The notes under the pieces: generated by a model | What the model saw: the letters and a program-made list of their open reading frames with translations, nothing else | What the model was told of the DNA's origin: nothing | Database searches by the model: none | Position numbers and translations under genes: made by a program | Shown here: positions 7,789-15,024 of the stretch, piece by piece | Position numbering within the stretch: the first letter of the stretch is position 1 | Layout of the letters: every line of letters starts with the position of its first letter | Source of the DNA: Bradyrhizobium nitroreducens | GTDB lineage: Bacteria; Pseudomonadota; Alphaproteobacteria; Rhizobiales; Xanthobacteraceae | Length of the DNA: 64,000 nucleotides | Direction of reading: 5' to 3' | NCBI RefSeq assembly: GCF_002776695.1 | Contig: NZ_LFJC01000003.1 | Location: forward strand, 5,026,901-5,090,900

Positions 7789-7946
7789 CTTCTCTTCACC
7801 TCTCCCCGCCTGCGGGGAGAGGTCGGAATGCGCGCGCAGCGCGGATTCCGGGTGAGGGGGTACAGGTCCATCGACAGGCTCCCCCGCGGAGAGAGGCCCC
7901 TCACCCCAACCCTCTCCCCGTAAGAACGGGGCGAGGGAGCGCACCT
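7789..7946. repeat. Intergenic palindromic repeat (CTCTCCC family, copy 2)
   Basis: The left arm carries CCTCTCCCCGCCTGCGGGG-AGAGG, a GCGCGCAGCGC hairpin and TTCCGGGTGAGGGG. The right arm carries CCCCTCACCCCAACCCTCTC and CCCCGTAAGAACGGGGCGAG. It occupies most of the dnaA-dnaN gap (7779-8168). The rest of the gap, 7947-8168, holds no recognisable gene or terminator and must contain the dnaN leader. Confidence 0.75.
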
Positions 7947-8168
7947 CTGTCTGGGCGACGGGTGGTGTTCTGCCTGTAAATCGTGGGGAACTGCCTCCCA
8001 ATCCCTTGAATTGGATGGCTTTCCGCGCCACCTTGCGCGACCCTGACGGCTTTGGTCATATCGGTTGGATGATCCGGGCCTACCGGGGGTCATCGGTGCC
8101 GCGGCGGGCTTTTCGGCCGCCCGGCTTCTTCAACATGATGTTTTCCTGGGGATCGGGCGAGTAGTGCA

Positions 8169-9287
8169 ATGAAGGTTACGGTCGAACGCGCGCAACTCCT
8201 GAAGTCACTGGGCCATGTCCACCGCGTGGTCGAGCGCCGCAACACGATCCCGATCCTCGGCAACGTGCTGGTCCGCGCCGAGAACGCCAAATTGTCGCTG
8301 AAGGCGACCGACCTCGACCTCGAGGTGACGGAAACGCTTCCGGCGGAAACCGCGACCGCGGGTTCCACCACCGTGCCGGCACACATGTTCTACGACATCG
8401 TGCGCAAGCTGCCGGATGGTTCGCAGATCGTGCTGGAGGCCGACGGCGACCGTGCCGTGCTGGCGATCCGCGCCGGCCGCTCGCGCTTCACGCTGCAGAC
8501 GCTCCCCGAGAATGATTTCCCCGATCTGGCCGCCGGCGACATGTCGCATTCCTTCTCGCTCGCCGCCAAGGACGTCAAGCGGCTGATCGACCGCACCCAG
8601 TTCGCGATCTCGACCGAAGAGACGCGCTATTACCTCAACGGCATTTATCTGCACGCGGCCGGCACCGCGAAAGCCGCGACCTTGCGCGGCGTCGCCACCG
8701 ACGGCCACCGCCTCGCCCAGCTCGATCTCGTGCAGCCCAAGGGCGCCGAGGGCATGCCCGGCGTGATCGTGCCGCGCAAGACCGTCGGCGAGGTGCAGCG
8801 CCTGATCGAGGACACCGACGCCGAGATGACGATCGAGCTGTCACAGGCCAAGATCCGCTTCACCATCGGCAACGTCGTGCTGACCTCGAAACTGATCGAC
8901 GGCACCTTCCCCGATTACGGCCGCGTCATTCCGCAAGGCAACGACAAGGAGCTCATCGTCGACAAGAAGGACTTCGAGAACGCGGTCGACCGCGTGTCGA
9001 CGATTTCGAGCGAGCGCGGGCGGGCGGTGAAGCTGTCGCTGTCGCCGGGCAAGCTGGTGCTGTCGGTGACCAACCCGGATTCCGGCAGCGCGACCGAAGA
9101 GCTTGAGGTCGAATACGCCTCCGACGCCCTCGATATCGGCTTCAACTCCCGCTACCTGCTCGACATCGCCGCCCAGATCGAAGGCGACGTCGCAACGCTC
9201 AAGCTCGCCGATCCCGGCTCGCCGACCCTGGTGCAGGACCGCGACGACAAGAGCGCGCTGTACGTGCTGATGCCGATGCGGGTGTGA
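8169..9287 (+). CDS. dnaN: DNA polymerase III beta subunit (sliding clamp)
   Basis: A 372-residue protein, the normal beta-clamp length, starting MKVTVERAQLLKSLGHVHRVVERRNTIPIL (quoted in part). Typical motifs are ATDLDLEVTETLPA near residue 50, YYLNGIYLH near 155, ATDGHRLA near 175 and the C-terminal LYVLMPMRV ending. It forms a dimeric ring of three repeated domains that tethers Pol III and other enzymes to DNA. It lies between dnaA and recF in the classic order, but a GIY-YIG element separates it from recF, so recF expression may be partly uncoupled. Confidence 0.97.
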   Translation: MKVTVERAQLLKSLGHVHRVVERRNTIPILGNVLVRAENAKLSLKATDLDLEVTETLPAETATAGSTTVPAHMFYDIVRKLPDGSQIVLEADGDRAVLAIRAGRSRFTLQTLPENDFPDLAAGDMSHSFSLAAKDVKRLIDRTQFAISTEETRYYLNGIYLHAAGTAKAATLRGVATDGHRLAQLDLVQPKGAEGMPGVIVPRKTVGEVQRLIEDTDAEMTIELSQAKIRFTIGNVVLTSKLIDGTFPDYGRVIPQGNDKELIVDKKDFENAVDRVSTISSERGRAVKLSLSPGKLVLSVTNPDSGSATEELEVEYASDALDIGFNSRYLLDIAAQIEGDVATLKLADPGSPTLVQDRDDKSALYVLMPMRV

Positions 9288-9301
9288 GGGTATTTTCCCT
9301 C

Positions 9302-9669
9302 TCGTCATGGCCGGGCTTGACCCGGCCATCCATCAAACAAGATGACCTATTGGGTGTACATCCTCGCTAGCAAGCCCGGTGGAACACTTTACATCGGCGT
9401 CACCAATAATTTGATCCGACGCGTCTACGAGCATCGCGAAGGCCTGGCAGATGGCTTCACCAAACGTTACGGGGTGAAGACCCTGGTCTATTTCGAGGCG
9501 CACGACACGATCGCGACTGCCCTGCAGCGCGAAAAGAACATGAAGCACTGGTCACGCGAGTGGAAGATCGATCTGATCGTGAAGAGCAATCCCGCGTGGC
9601 AAGACCTATATGATGAGATAGCCCGCTGACGCGGGCGATGGATTGCCGGGTCAAGCCCGGCAATGACGA
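9302..9669. mobile_element. Candidate element: GIY-YIG gene between inverted 32-bp palindromes
   Basis: The arms lie at 9302-9333 and 9638-9669. The left arm starts TCGTCATGGCCGGGCTTG, and the right arm ends CAAGCCCGGCAATGACGA; they are inverted copies with two differences. Each arm is itself a hairpin (ATGGCCGGG/CCCGGCCAT and ATTGCCGGG/CCCGGCAAT), and the two differences are compensatory, keeping both stems paired. A complete GIY-YIG gene fills the interior with only 8 bp free on each side. The same arm type brackets a core of about 20 bp, without a gene, at 37816-37901 and 45023-45104. The element sits exactly between dnaN and recF. Mobility is inferred from layout only; no target-site duplication was identified. 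Confidence 0.55.
9342..9629 (+). CDS. Single-domain GIY-YIG nuclease family protein
   Basis: A 95-residue protein consisting only of a GIY-YIG domain. The first strand has YWVYILAS (VYI in place of GIY) and the second TLYIGVTNNL with the YIG triplet at residues 17-19. The conserved Arg follows at 26-27 (IRRVYEH). The metal-binding Glu is in LQREKNMKHW near residue 64, followed by WKIDLI, as in the UPF0213/COG2827 group. All catalytic positions look intact, so an active endonuclease is expected. Its cellular role is unknown. It lies between inverted palindromic arms (9302-9333 and 9638-9669), a placement that suggests it acts on such palindromes, as transposase-like enzymes do on REP sequences. 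Confidence 0.9.
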   Translation: MTYWVYILASKPGGTLYIGVTNNLIRRVYEHREGLADGFTKRYGVKTLVYFEAHDTIATALQREKNMKHWSREWKIDLIVKSNPAWQDLYDEIAR

Positions 9670-9675
9670 GCAGAA

Positions 9676-10812
9676 ATGACCCCCTCCCGCATTCATCGCC
9701 TGACGCTGACGCATTTTCGCAATTATCGGGCGGGGGGGCTCGAGACGGCGGCTGACCTGGTGGCGCTGGTCGGGGCGAATGGCGCGGGCAAGACCAATTG
9801 CATCGAGGCGATCTCGTTTCTTTCACCCGGGCGCGGCTTGCGGCGCGCCACGCTGGAGGACGTCGCCGACAACCAGGGCGACGGCTCCTGGGCGGTGTCG
9901 GCGCAGGTCGAGGGCGCGCTGGGGCTGGCGACGCTCGGCACCGGCATCGAGCCGCCGCGCGCAGATAGCGCCGTAACCCGACGCTGCCGCATCGACCGCG
10001 AGCCGGTGGGTTCGGCGAGCGCCTTCGGCGACCACATTCGCATGGTCTGGCTGACGCCGGCGATGGACGGGCTGTTCATGGGGGCTGCCTCCGAACGCCG
10101 GCGCTTCTTCGACCGCCTGGTGCTCGCCATCGACAGCGAGCATTCCGGCCGCATCAATGCGCTGGAACGTTCGCTGCGCTCGCGCAACCGCCTGCTCGAG
10201 ACGCGCAATTACGACGACCATTGGTGCGACGCAATCGAGCGCGAGACCGCCGAGCTTGCGGTCGCGGTGGCGGCAACGCGCGGCCAGACCGCGGCGCGCC
10301 TGACCGGCATGCTCAACGCGCGCGCGCAAGCCTCCGCATTTCCGTCGGCTCGAATCGCGCTCGACGGCTGGATGGAGAACGCGCTGCTGACCGAGACGGC
10401 GACGTCGGTCGAGGACCGCTACCGCCAGATCCTGCGCGACAACCGTCCACGCGATGCCATTGCCGGCCGCACCACCGACGGTCCGCATCTCACCGATCTC
10501 CAGGTGATCTATGCGCCGAAAAGCATGCCGGCGCGGGATGCCTCGACCGGCGAGCAGAAAGCTCTTCTGATCGGCCTCGTACTGGCGCATGCGAGCCTGG
10601 TCGCCGAGATGACCGGCATCGTGCCGCTGCTGCTGCTCGACGAAGTCGTGGCGCATCTCGACCCCAGCAGGCGCGCGGCGCTGTTCGACGAGTTGAAGAA
10701 GCTCGGCGCGCAGGTCTGGCTGACCGGTGCCGACCCGGCTGCCTTCGCCGAGATCGGCGCGGGAGGCGAGGTGTTTGACGTCGAGAGCGGACGAGTCTCC
10801 GCCCGGCGCTAG
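9676..10812 (+). CDS. recF: DNA replication and repair protein RecF
   Basis: A 378-residue SMC-like ATPase. Walker A is GANGAGKTN near residue 36, the start is typical (RIHRLTLTHFRNYRAG), the signature motif is ASTGEQKALLIGL near 290, and Walker B is PLLLLDEVVAHLDPSRR near 320. RecF loads RecA at gaps together with RecO and RecR. The ATG is only 6 bp after the right palindrome of the GIY-YIG element. The only SD-like sequence, GACGAG at 9665-9670, overlaps the end of that palindrome, so ribosome binding for recF appears to depend on the element. Confidence 0.96.
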   Translation: MTPSRIHRLTLTHFRNYRAGGLETAADLVALVGANGAGKTNCIEAISFLSPGRGLRRATLEDVADNQGDGSWAVSAQVEGALGLATLGTGIEPPRADSAVTRRCRIDREPVGSASAFGDHIRMVWLTPAMDGLFMGAASERRRFFDRLVLAIDSEHSGRINALERSLRSRNRLLETRNYDDHWCDAIERETAELAVAVAATRGQTAARLTGMLNARAQASAFPSARIALDGWMENALLTETATSVEDRYRQILRDNRPRDAIAGRTTDGPHLTDLQVIYAPKSMPARDASTGEQKALLIGLVLAHASLVAEMTGIVPLLLLDEVVAHLDPSRRAALFDELKKLGAQVWLTGADPAAFAEIGAGGEVFDVESGRVSARR

Positions 10813-10921
10813 AGGCGGCATTGAACCCGCCCGTTTCCGTCAGCGACTAGCTGCTTGAGGCCGCAACACGCGGCCATCGCGCGACCATCTCGGACACCCG
10901 CGCTGTTCTTGGAGCATTGGC

Positions 10922-11665
10922 ATGACGACGATGAGGCATGGAGCGCAAGCTCCGGCACGATGGCAGTTGTTTGCGTGTGGCCTTGCGCTCCTCGCAAGTT
11001 GCCTGCTCGCTGCGAGCGCCGGCGCCTTCGTGTCCAATCTGCCGCCGCTGTTCTCGGCCACACTCACGCTGGACCCGGATGCCAAGCTGCCCGCGCCGAC
11101 CAGCTTCAGCTACCGCGGCATCCACACCACCGTGATGCCCGGCGTCGAAACCCCGCTGCGGACGCGGCTCGAAGCCCGCGTGCCTGCCGAGCTCGGCGAC
11201 GTCCTCACCTTCTATCGCTCCGAGCTCGGTAAGCTCGGCTGGCAGGAGAGACCCGAGGGCGCCGAGACGGCGGCCGATCACGTCCAGCTCGCCTTCGCCT
11301 CCCCGCTGGGACCGGCCGCACTGGAGCTCGCCCGCAAGGACGGCGGCACCGCGATTCATCTCGTGCAGAAGAATGCCGATGCGGCGGCCCGGGCGAACGT
11401 CCTGCCCGAGCCCGGTCGGGCAAAGCTGGTGTTCAGCAATATCAGCGGGACCGACGCCGTGCTCACGATCGATGCGCGGACCGTCACGCGCGCCGCCGGC
11501 ACGCACGCGGTGTCGCTGGATCTGGCGCCCGGCAAATATTCCTACGAGCTGCGCGTGCCCGAGCGTTCAGCCACCACGAAGACCCTGACCGTTGCGGCCG
11601 GCGATGCCTGGGAGGTCACGGTCGGGCGTGACGGCGAGGCCTGGCCACCGCTGCAGCTTTACTGA
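10922..11665 (+). CDS. Exported FY/GW-motif protein, paralogue 1 (probable lipoprotein)
   Basis: A 247-residue protein of a family I do not recognise. The N terminus is a signal sequence with a plausible lipobox LASC (Cys 27). After a linker of about 60 residues comes the motif VLTFYRSELGKLGWQE (near 95-109), then a beta-rich segment ending in LVQKNADAAARANVLP. The C-terminal domain (about 155-247) includes LDLAPGKYSYELRVP and LTVAAGDAWEVTVG and resembles small beta-sandwich domains. It is clearly paralogous to the genes at 11812 and 13999. TTGGAG precedes the ATG. An envelope location is inferred; the function is unknown. Confidence 0.75.
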   Translation: MTTMRHGAQAPARWQLFACGLALLASCLLAASAGAFVSNLPPLFSATLTLDPDAKLPAPTSFSYRGIHTTVMPGVETPLRTRLEARVPAELGDVLTFYRSELGKLGWQERPEGAETAADHVQLAFASPLGPAALELARKDGGTAIHLVQKNADAAARANVLPEPGRAKLVFSNISGTDAVLTIDARTVTRAAGTHAVSLDLAPGKYSYELRVPERSATTKTLTVAAGDAWEVTVGRDGEAWPPLQLY

Positions 11666-11811
11666 GCCTTCGCAGCCCTCCCAAGCCTTGCGCGATCTTT
11701 GAACCTCACGGGTTCCTGCCGCGACTTCTGGTCATAAGCCGCGACGACGGTGTCGCGGCCTGCAATTGCGCGCGAGCCGATGCGCCGCGCCACGCCCCTG
11801 GAGAAGTGACG

Positions 11812-13968
11812 ATGTCGAGGATGACGCGCGGGACGCAGGTCCCGGCACGATGGCGACTGCTTGCATGCGGCCTCTTCCTGGTGGCGAGCTGCTCGGTCGC
11901 GGCCGCCGCCGACGCGGGTATCGTCGACGTCCACGCGCTGCCGCAGCTCGAGGGCGCGGTGGAGGACACCTCGCGCCCCGATCCCTACCGCGTCGAATAT
12001 CGCGTGCCGACGCCGCAAGCCGTGACGTTGCAGGCGGTACGAAAGCTCCTGATCGCCGAGGGCTGGGTGCCCTATGTGCTGCCGCTGGAGGAGAAGAGCA
12101 CCACGCTGAAATTCAAGAAGGGACGGCAGGGCCTTTCCGTTCACTTCACGCAGGCGCTCGGCCGGCCCGATCAGTCCGTGGTGTATTACACGACCGACCG
12201 AATCTATTCGAACGTACCGTTCCCCGACGGCGCGAGCGACCTCGTGTTCGACGGCACCAGGCCCTATCTCGGCTGCATCGCACCCGGCGCGCTCGATGCC
12301 ACGTCGGCGTTCTACACCAGCCAGATGGAGGCGATCGGCTGGCGCAAGCTCACGGCTGAAACGGCGGCGCGCTGGACGACGGCAGCCCTCGACGAGACCG
12401 TTCCGAACGGCGTGCGCGCCTTCTACGACCATCCCGAGGGCGACACGACGCAGTTCTACAAGCAGAAGCCGGTGATGCTGACCTTGACGCGCCGCGACGA
12501 CGGCCGGACCGATGTCGACATCCGGATCGCACCCTTCGTGCTGCCCGTCGATCTCAGCGCCGATGGCGATGTTGCCGGCCTGCCGCGGCCGAATCCGACC
12601 AAGACGGCGAGAGGCCTCGGCAGCGCGACGTCCAACAAGCGCGAGATGAGCGCCGCCGCGATGGCCGAGCTGCCTGCCGTGCTCGCCTTCTACCATCGCG
12701 AGCTCGCCGCGCGCGGCTGGCAGGAAGATGGCAGCGCGCCGCTCGCCCCCGGCGACGACGTCGCGCTAAAGATCTCCAACGCCGAGGAAACCGGCCTGCT
12801 GCGCCTCGGCCGAAAATACGACTTCACCATGGTCAGCCTGACCGCGCAGCTGAAGGAATCCGCGCTCGCCGCCCGCGCCAAGGCGAAGAAGGAAGCGGAC
12901 GAGAAGTTCATGAAGGACGCCGAGGCGATGGCCAGGCAGGTCATCGCCGCCGACGAAGCGAGGCGAAAGGTGCAGGCGGCCGCGCTGTCCGATGCGCCGC
13001 TCAGCGCGCTTGCCGACAGCAAGACGCCGGTGCCGCTGCCCGAGACCGCCGAGGGCGTGAGATTCGAAGGCGACGGCGGCCATCTCGAATTCTCCTCCAC
13101 CTCGAGCGTCAAGGCGCTCACCGCGTTCTATCGCGCATCGCTCAAGCCCGTCGGCTGGAAGGAGCAGCCCTCCGTCATCAACCAGCCCAACATGGCGTTG
13201 ATGGAATTTTCCAAGGGCGGCAAGTCGATCTCGATGACCGTGATGCAGATGGGCCCAAAGGTGAATGTCAGCGCGAGCGGATCGGGCCTGGTGATGGCGG
13301 CGGCCAAGCCGGCGGCAATGCAGGAAGTGCAGGCGAAATCCTCCGAGCCGCTCAAGCCGGACCCTGAATCCCAGCTCCCCGTGCCGACGCAGCGGTCGTC
13401 GACGTCGCTCTCCACCACCAAAATGCCGGGAAGCGAGATGCCGTTCCGCCGCGAGCTGGCAGCCAGCATCCCGGCCCCGCTCGGCGATGTCCTGGCCTTC
13501 TACCGGGCCGAGCTTTCCAGGCTCGGCTGGCAGGAGAAGGCCGACGGCGCCGCCGTGTCCGCCGAACGCGCGCAGATCGACTTCACCTCGCCGCAAGGCC
13601 CGGCCGTGCTCAAGCTCGGCCGTGCCAAGGGCGAGACCACGGTCAGTCTGGCGCAGAAGAATCCGGATGCCGCTGCCAAGGCCGACATCATGCCGAAGCC
13701 CGGCCAGGCCAGGCTGATGCTCGGCAATATCGGGGCGAAGGACGCCTCGCTGACGATCAACAAGCAGACGGTGAAGATCGCAGCCGGCGCCGGCGGCCCG
13801 CAATCGCCGAAGGGCCCGATGCTCGACCTGCCGCCGGGCACGTATCAGTACGCCCTGCGCATGCCCGGGCGCCCGGCCCACACCGAGAGCCTCACCGTGG
13901 CCGCAGGCGACGCCTGGGGCCTGATGGTGGGTCCGACCGGCGAAGTGCTGCCGTTGCAGATGTACTGA
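11812..13968 (+). CDS. Exported multi-repeat FY/GW-motif protein, paralogue 2
   Basis: About 718 residues. The signal sequence is similar to that of paralogue 1, with a lipobox-like VASC. The motif FY-x-x-x-L-x-x-x-GW occurs four times (near residues 169, 295, 441 and 565), plus an earlier divergent copy (LLIAEGW near 81). A charged helical stretch at about 345-395, rich in Ala, Lys and Glu, looks like a coiled coil. The last 180 residues match the whole mature part of paralogues 1 and 3, including AFYRAELSRLGWQEK, LDLPPGTYQYALRMPG and LTVAAGDAWGLMVG. GGAG lies 8-9 bp before the ATG at 11812; an in-frame GTG at 11806 is the alternative. The gene seems to have grown by internal duplication. 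Function unknown. Confidence 0.75.
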   Translation: MSRMTRGTQVPARWRLLACGLFLVASCSVAAAADAGIVDVHALPQLEGAVEDTSRPDPYRVEYRVPTPQAVTLQAVRKLLIAEGWVPYVLPLEEKSTTLKFKKGRQGLSVHFTQALGRPDQSVVYYTTDRIYSNVPFPDGASDLVFDGTRPYLGCIAPGALDATSAFYTSQMEAIGWRKLTAETAARWTTAALDETVPNGVRAFYDHPEGDTTQFYKQKPVMLTLTRRDDGRTDVDIRIAPFVLPVDLSADGDVAGLPRPNPTKTARGLGSATSNKREMSAAAMAELPAVLAFYHRELAARGWQEDGSAPLAPGDDVALKISNAEETGLLRLGRKYDFTMVSLTAQLKESALAARAKAKKEADEKFMKDAEAMARQVIAADEARRKVQAAALSDAPLSALADSKTPVPLPETAEGVRFEGDGGHLEFSSTSSVKALTAFYRASLKPVGWKEQPSVINQPNMALMEFSKGGKSISMTVMQMGPKVNVSASGSGLVMAAAKPAAMQEVQAKSSEPLKPDPESQLPVPTQRSSTSLSTTKMPGSEMPFRRELAASIPAPLGDVLAFYRAELSRLGWQEKADGAAVSAERAQIDFTSPQGPAVLKLGRAKGETTVSLAQKNPDAAAKADIMPKPGQARLMLGNIGAKDASLTINKQTVKIAAGAGGPQSPKGPMLDLPPGTYQYALRMPGRPAHTESLTVAAGDAWGLMVGPTGEVLPLQMY

Positions 13969-13998
13969 TCTACCGGCCCGCTGATGCCGAGAACGAAC

Positions 13999-14742
13999 AT
14001 GACGACGATGAAGCCCGTGATGAGAGGTCCGGCACGCCGGTTGCTGCCGCTGTGCGGTCTCGCCCTTCTCGGGGGCGGCCTGATCGCCACGAGTGCCGGC
14101 GGATGGATGCCGCATCTGTCACCGCGCACTTCGGCTGCACTCACGCCGGCGGATCCCGACGCCGACATGCCAGTACCGAAGCAACACAGCTCCTCCAGCT
14201 CCAACACGACCCGTGTGACCGGCATCGAAATCCCGCTGCGGGTCGGCCTCCAAGCCCATGTGCCGGCCCAGCTCGGTGCCGTGCTCGCCTTCTACCGCAC
14301 GGAGCTCGCAAAGCGCGGCTGGGAGGAAAAGCCTGATGGCACTGTTGTTGCCGCCGATCACGCGCAGCTCGCCTTCGTCTCTCCGAAGGGCCCGGCAACA
14401 TTGAAGCTTGGCCGTGCCAAGGACGAGACCATTGTCGACCTGGTGCAGCGGAATACGGAGGCCGTGGCCAAGGCCGACTTCCTGCCGATGCCAGGACAAG
14501 CGCGGCTGATCTTCGGCTATCTTGCGCCCGACGTGGCTTCGCTCGCGATCAACGATCAGACCATCAAGATCGCGGGCGGCGAAAATCACCCACAAACGCT
14601 GGATCTGCCGCCCGGCACGTATTCCTACCAGCTGGTCGTGTCGGGTTATACGTTGCGCTCCGATACCATCACCGTGGCCGCAGGCGAGACATGGTCCCTC
14701 CGGTTGGGTGACGGCGACAGGAAGCCGGATCAGATCTACTGA
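13999..14742 (+). CDS. Exported FY/GW-motif protein, paralogue 3
   Basis: About 247 residues. I prefer the ATG at 13999, which gives MTTMKPV and matches paralogue 1 (MTTMRHG); an in-frame ATG at 13984 adds five residues. The hydrophobic signal LCGLALLGGG aligns with the lipobox of the other two, but Gly replaces the lipidated Cys. This copy is therefore probably secreted or N-terminally anchored rather than a lipoprotein. The motif AFYRTELAKRGWEEK is near residue 100, and the C-terminal domain has LDLPPGTYSYQLVVSG and ITVAAGETWSLRLG. It follows paralogue 2 by 30 bp, so the two probably share a transcript. Confidence 0.75.
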   Translation: MTTMKPVMRGPARRLLPLCGLALLGGGLIATSAGGWMPHLSPRTSAALTPADPDADMPVPKQHSSSSSNTTRVTGIEIPLRVGLQAHVPAQLGAVLAFYRTELAKRGWEEKPDGTVVAADHAQLAFVSPKGPATLKLGRAKDETIVDLVQRNTEAVAKADFLPMPGQARLIFGYLAPDVASLAINDQTIKIAGGENHPQTLDLPPGTYSYQLVVSGYTLRSDTITVAAGETWSLRLGDGDRKPDQIY

Positions 14743-14749
14743 CCCCGGC

Positions 14750-14787
14750 GGCCTGTTCCGGGACACCACGGCACGTCGGAACAGGCC
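14750..14787 (+). terminator. Hairpin after the FY/GW gene cluster
   Basis: A perfect 11-bp stem GGCCTGTTCCG / CGGAACAGGCC with a 16-nt loop begins 8 bp after the stop codon of paralogue 3. There is no T-run, so it is either a rho-assisted terminator or an RNA-stabilising hairpin. The rest of the gap up to gyrB (14788-15024) has no recognised gene. Confidence 0.5.
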
Positions 14788-15024
14788 TCCGCGCCCCCGC
14801 AAAATCCACGCCTTTGACGGCCCAAAAAGGGGCCTCGAATCGGGCTTTTCGCGAGCCCCGGAATCGGCCTTCGAACGCCTTGAAAACCGGCCGAAAAACC
14901 CCATCTAGTCAAAGGGTTGCCGGGAGATACTTTGCGCTAGGCGCTAAGCGTCTTTCATGGCACAAATAGCCTCACATCAGCGCCTTTTGCGCGGCTGATT
15001 CGGGCGACATCTCGAAGGCCTCTC

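Noticed and set aside
7789..7946. Possible prophage or IS element at the dnaA-dnaN repeat
   Set aside because: The repeat is short and non-coding with no transposase or integrase nearby.
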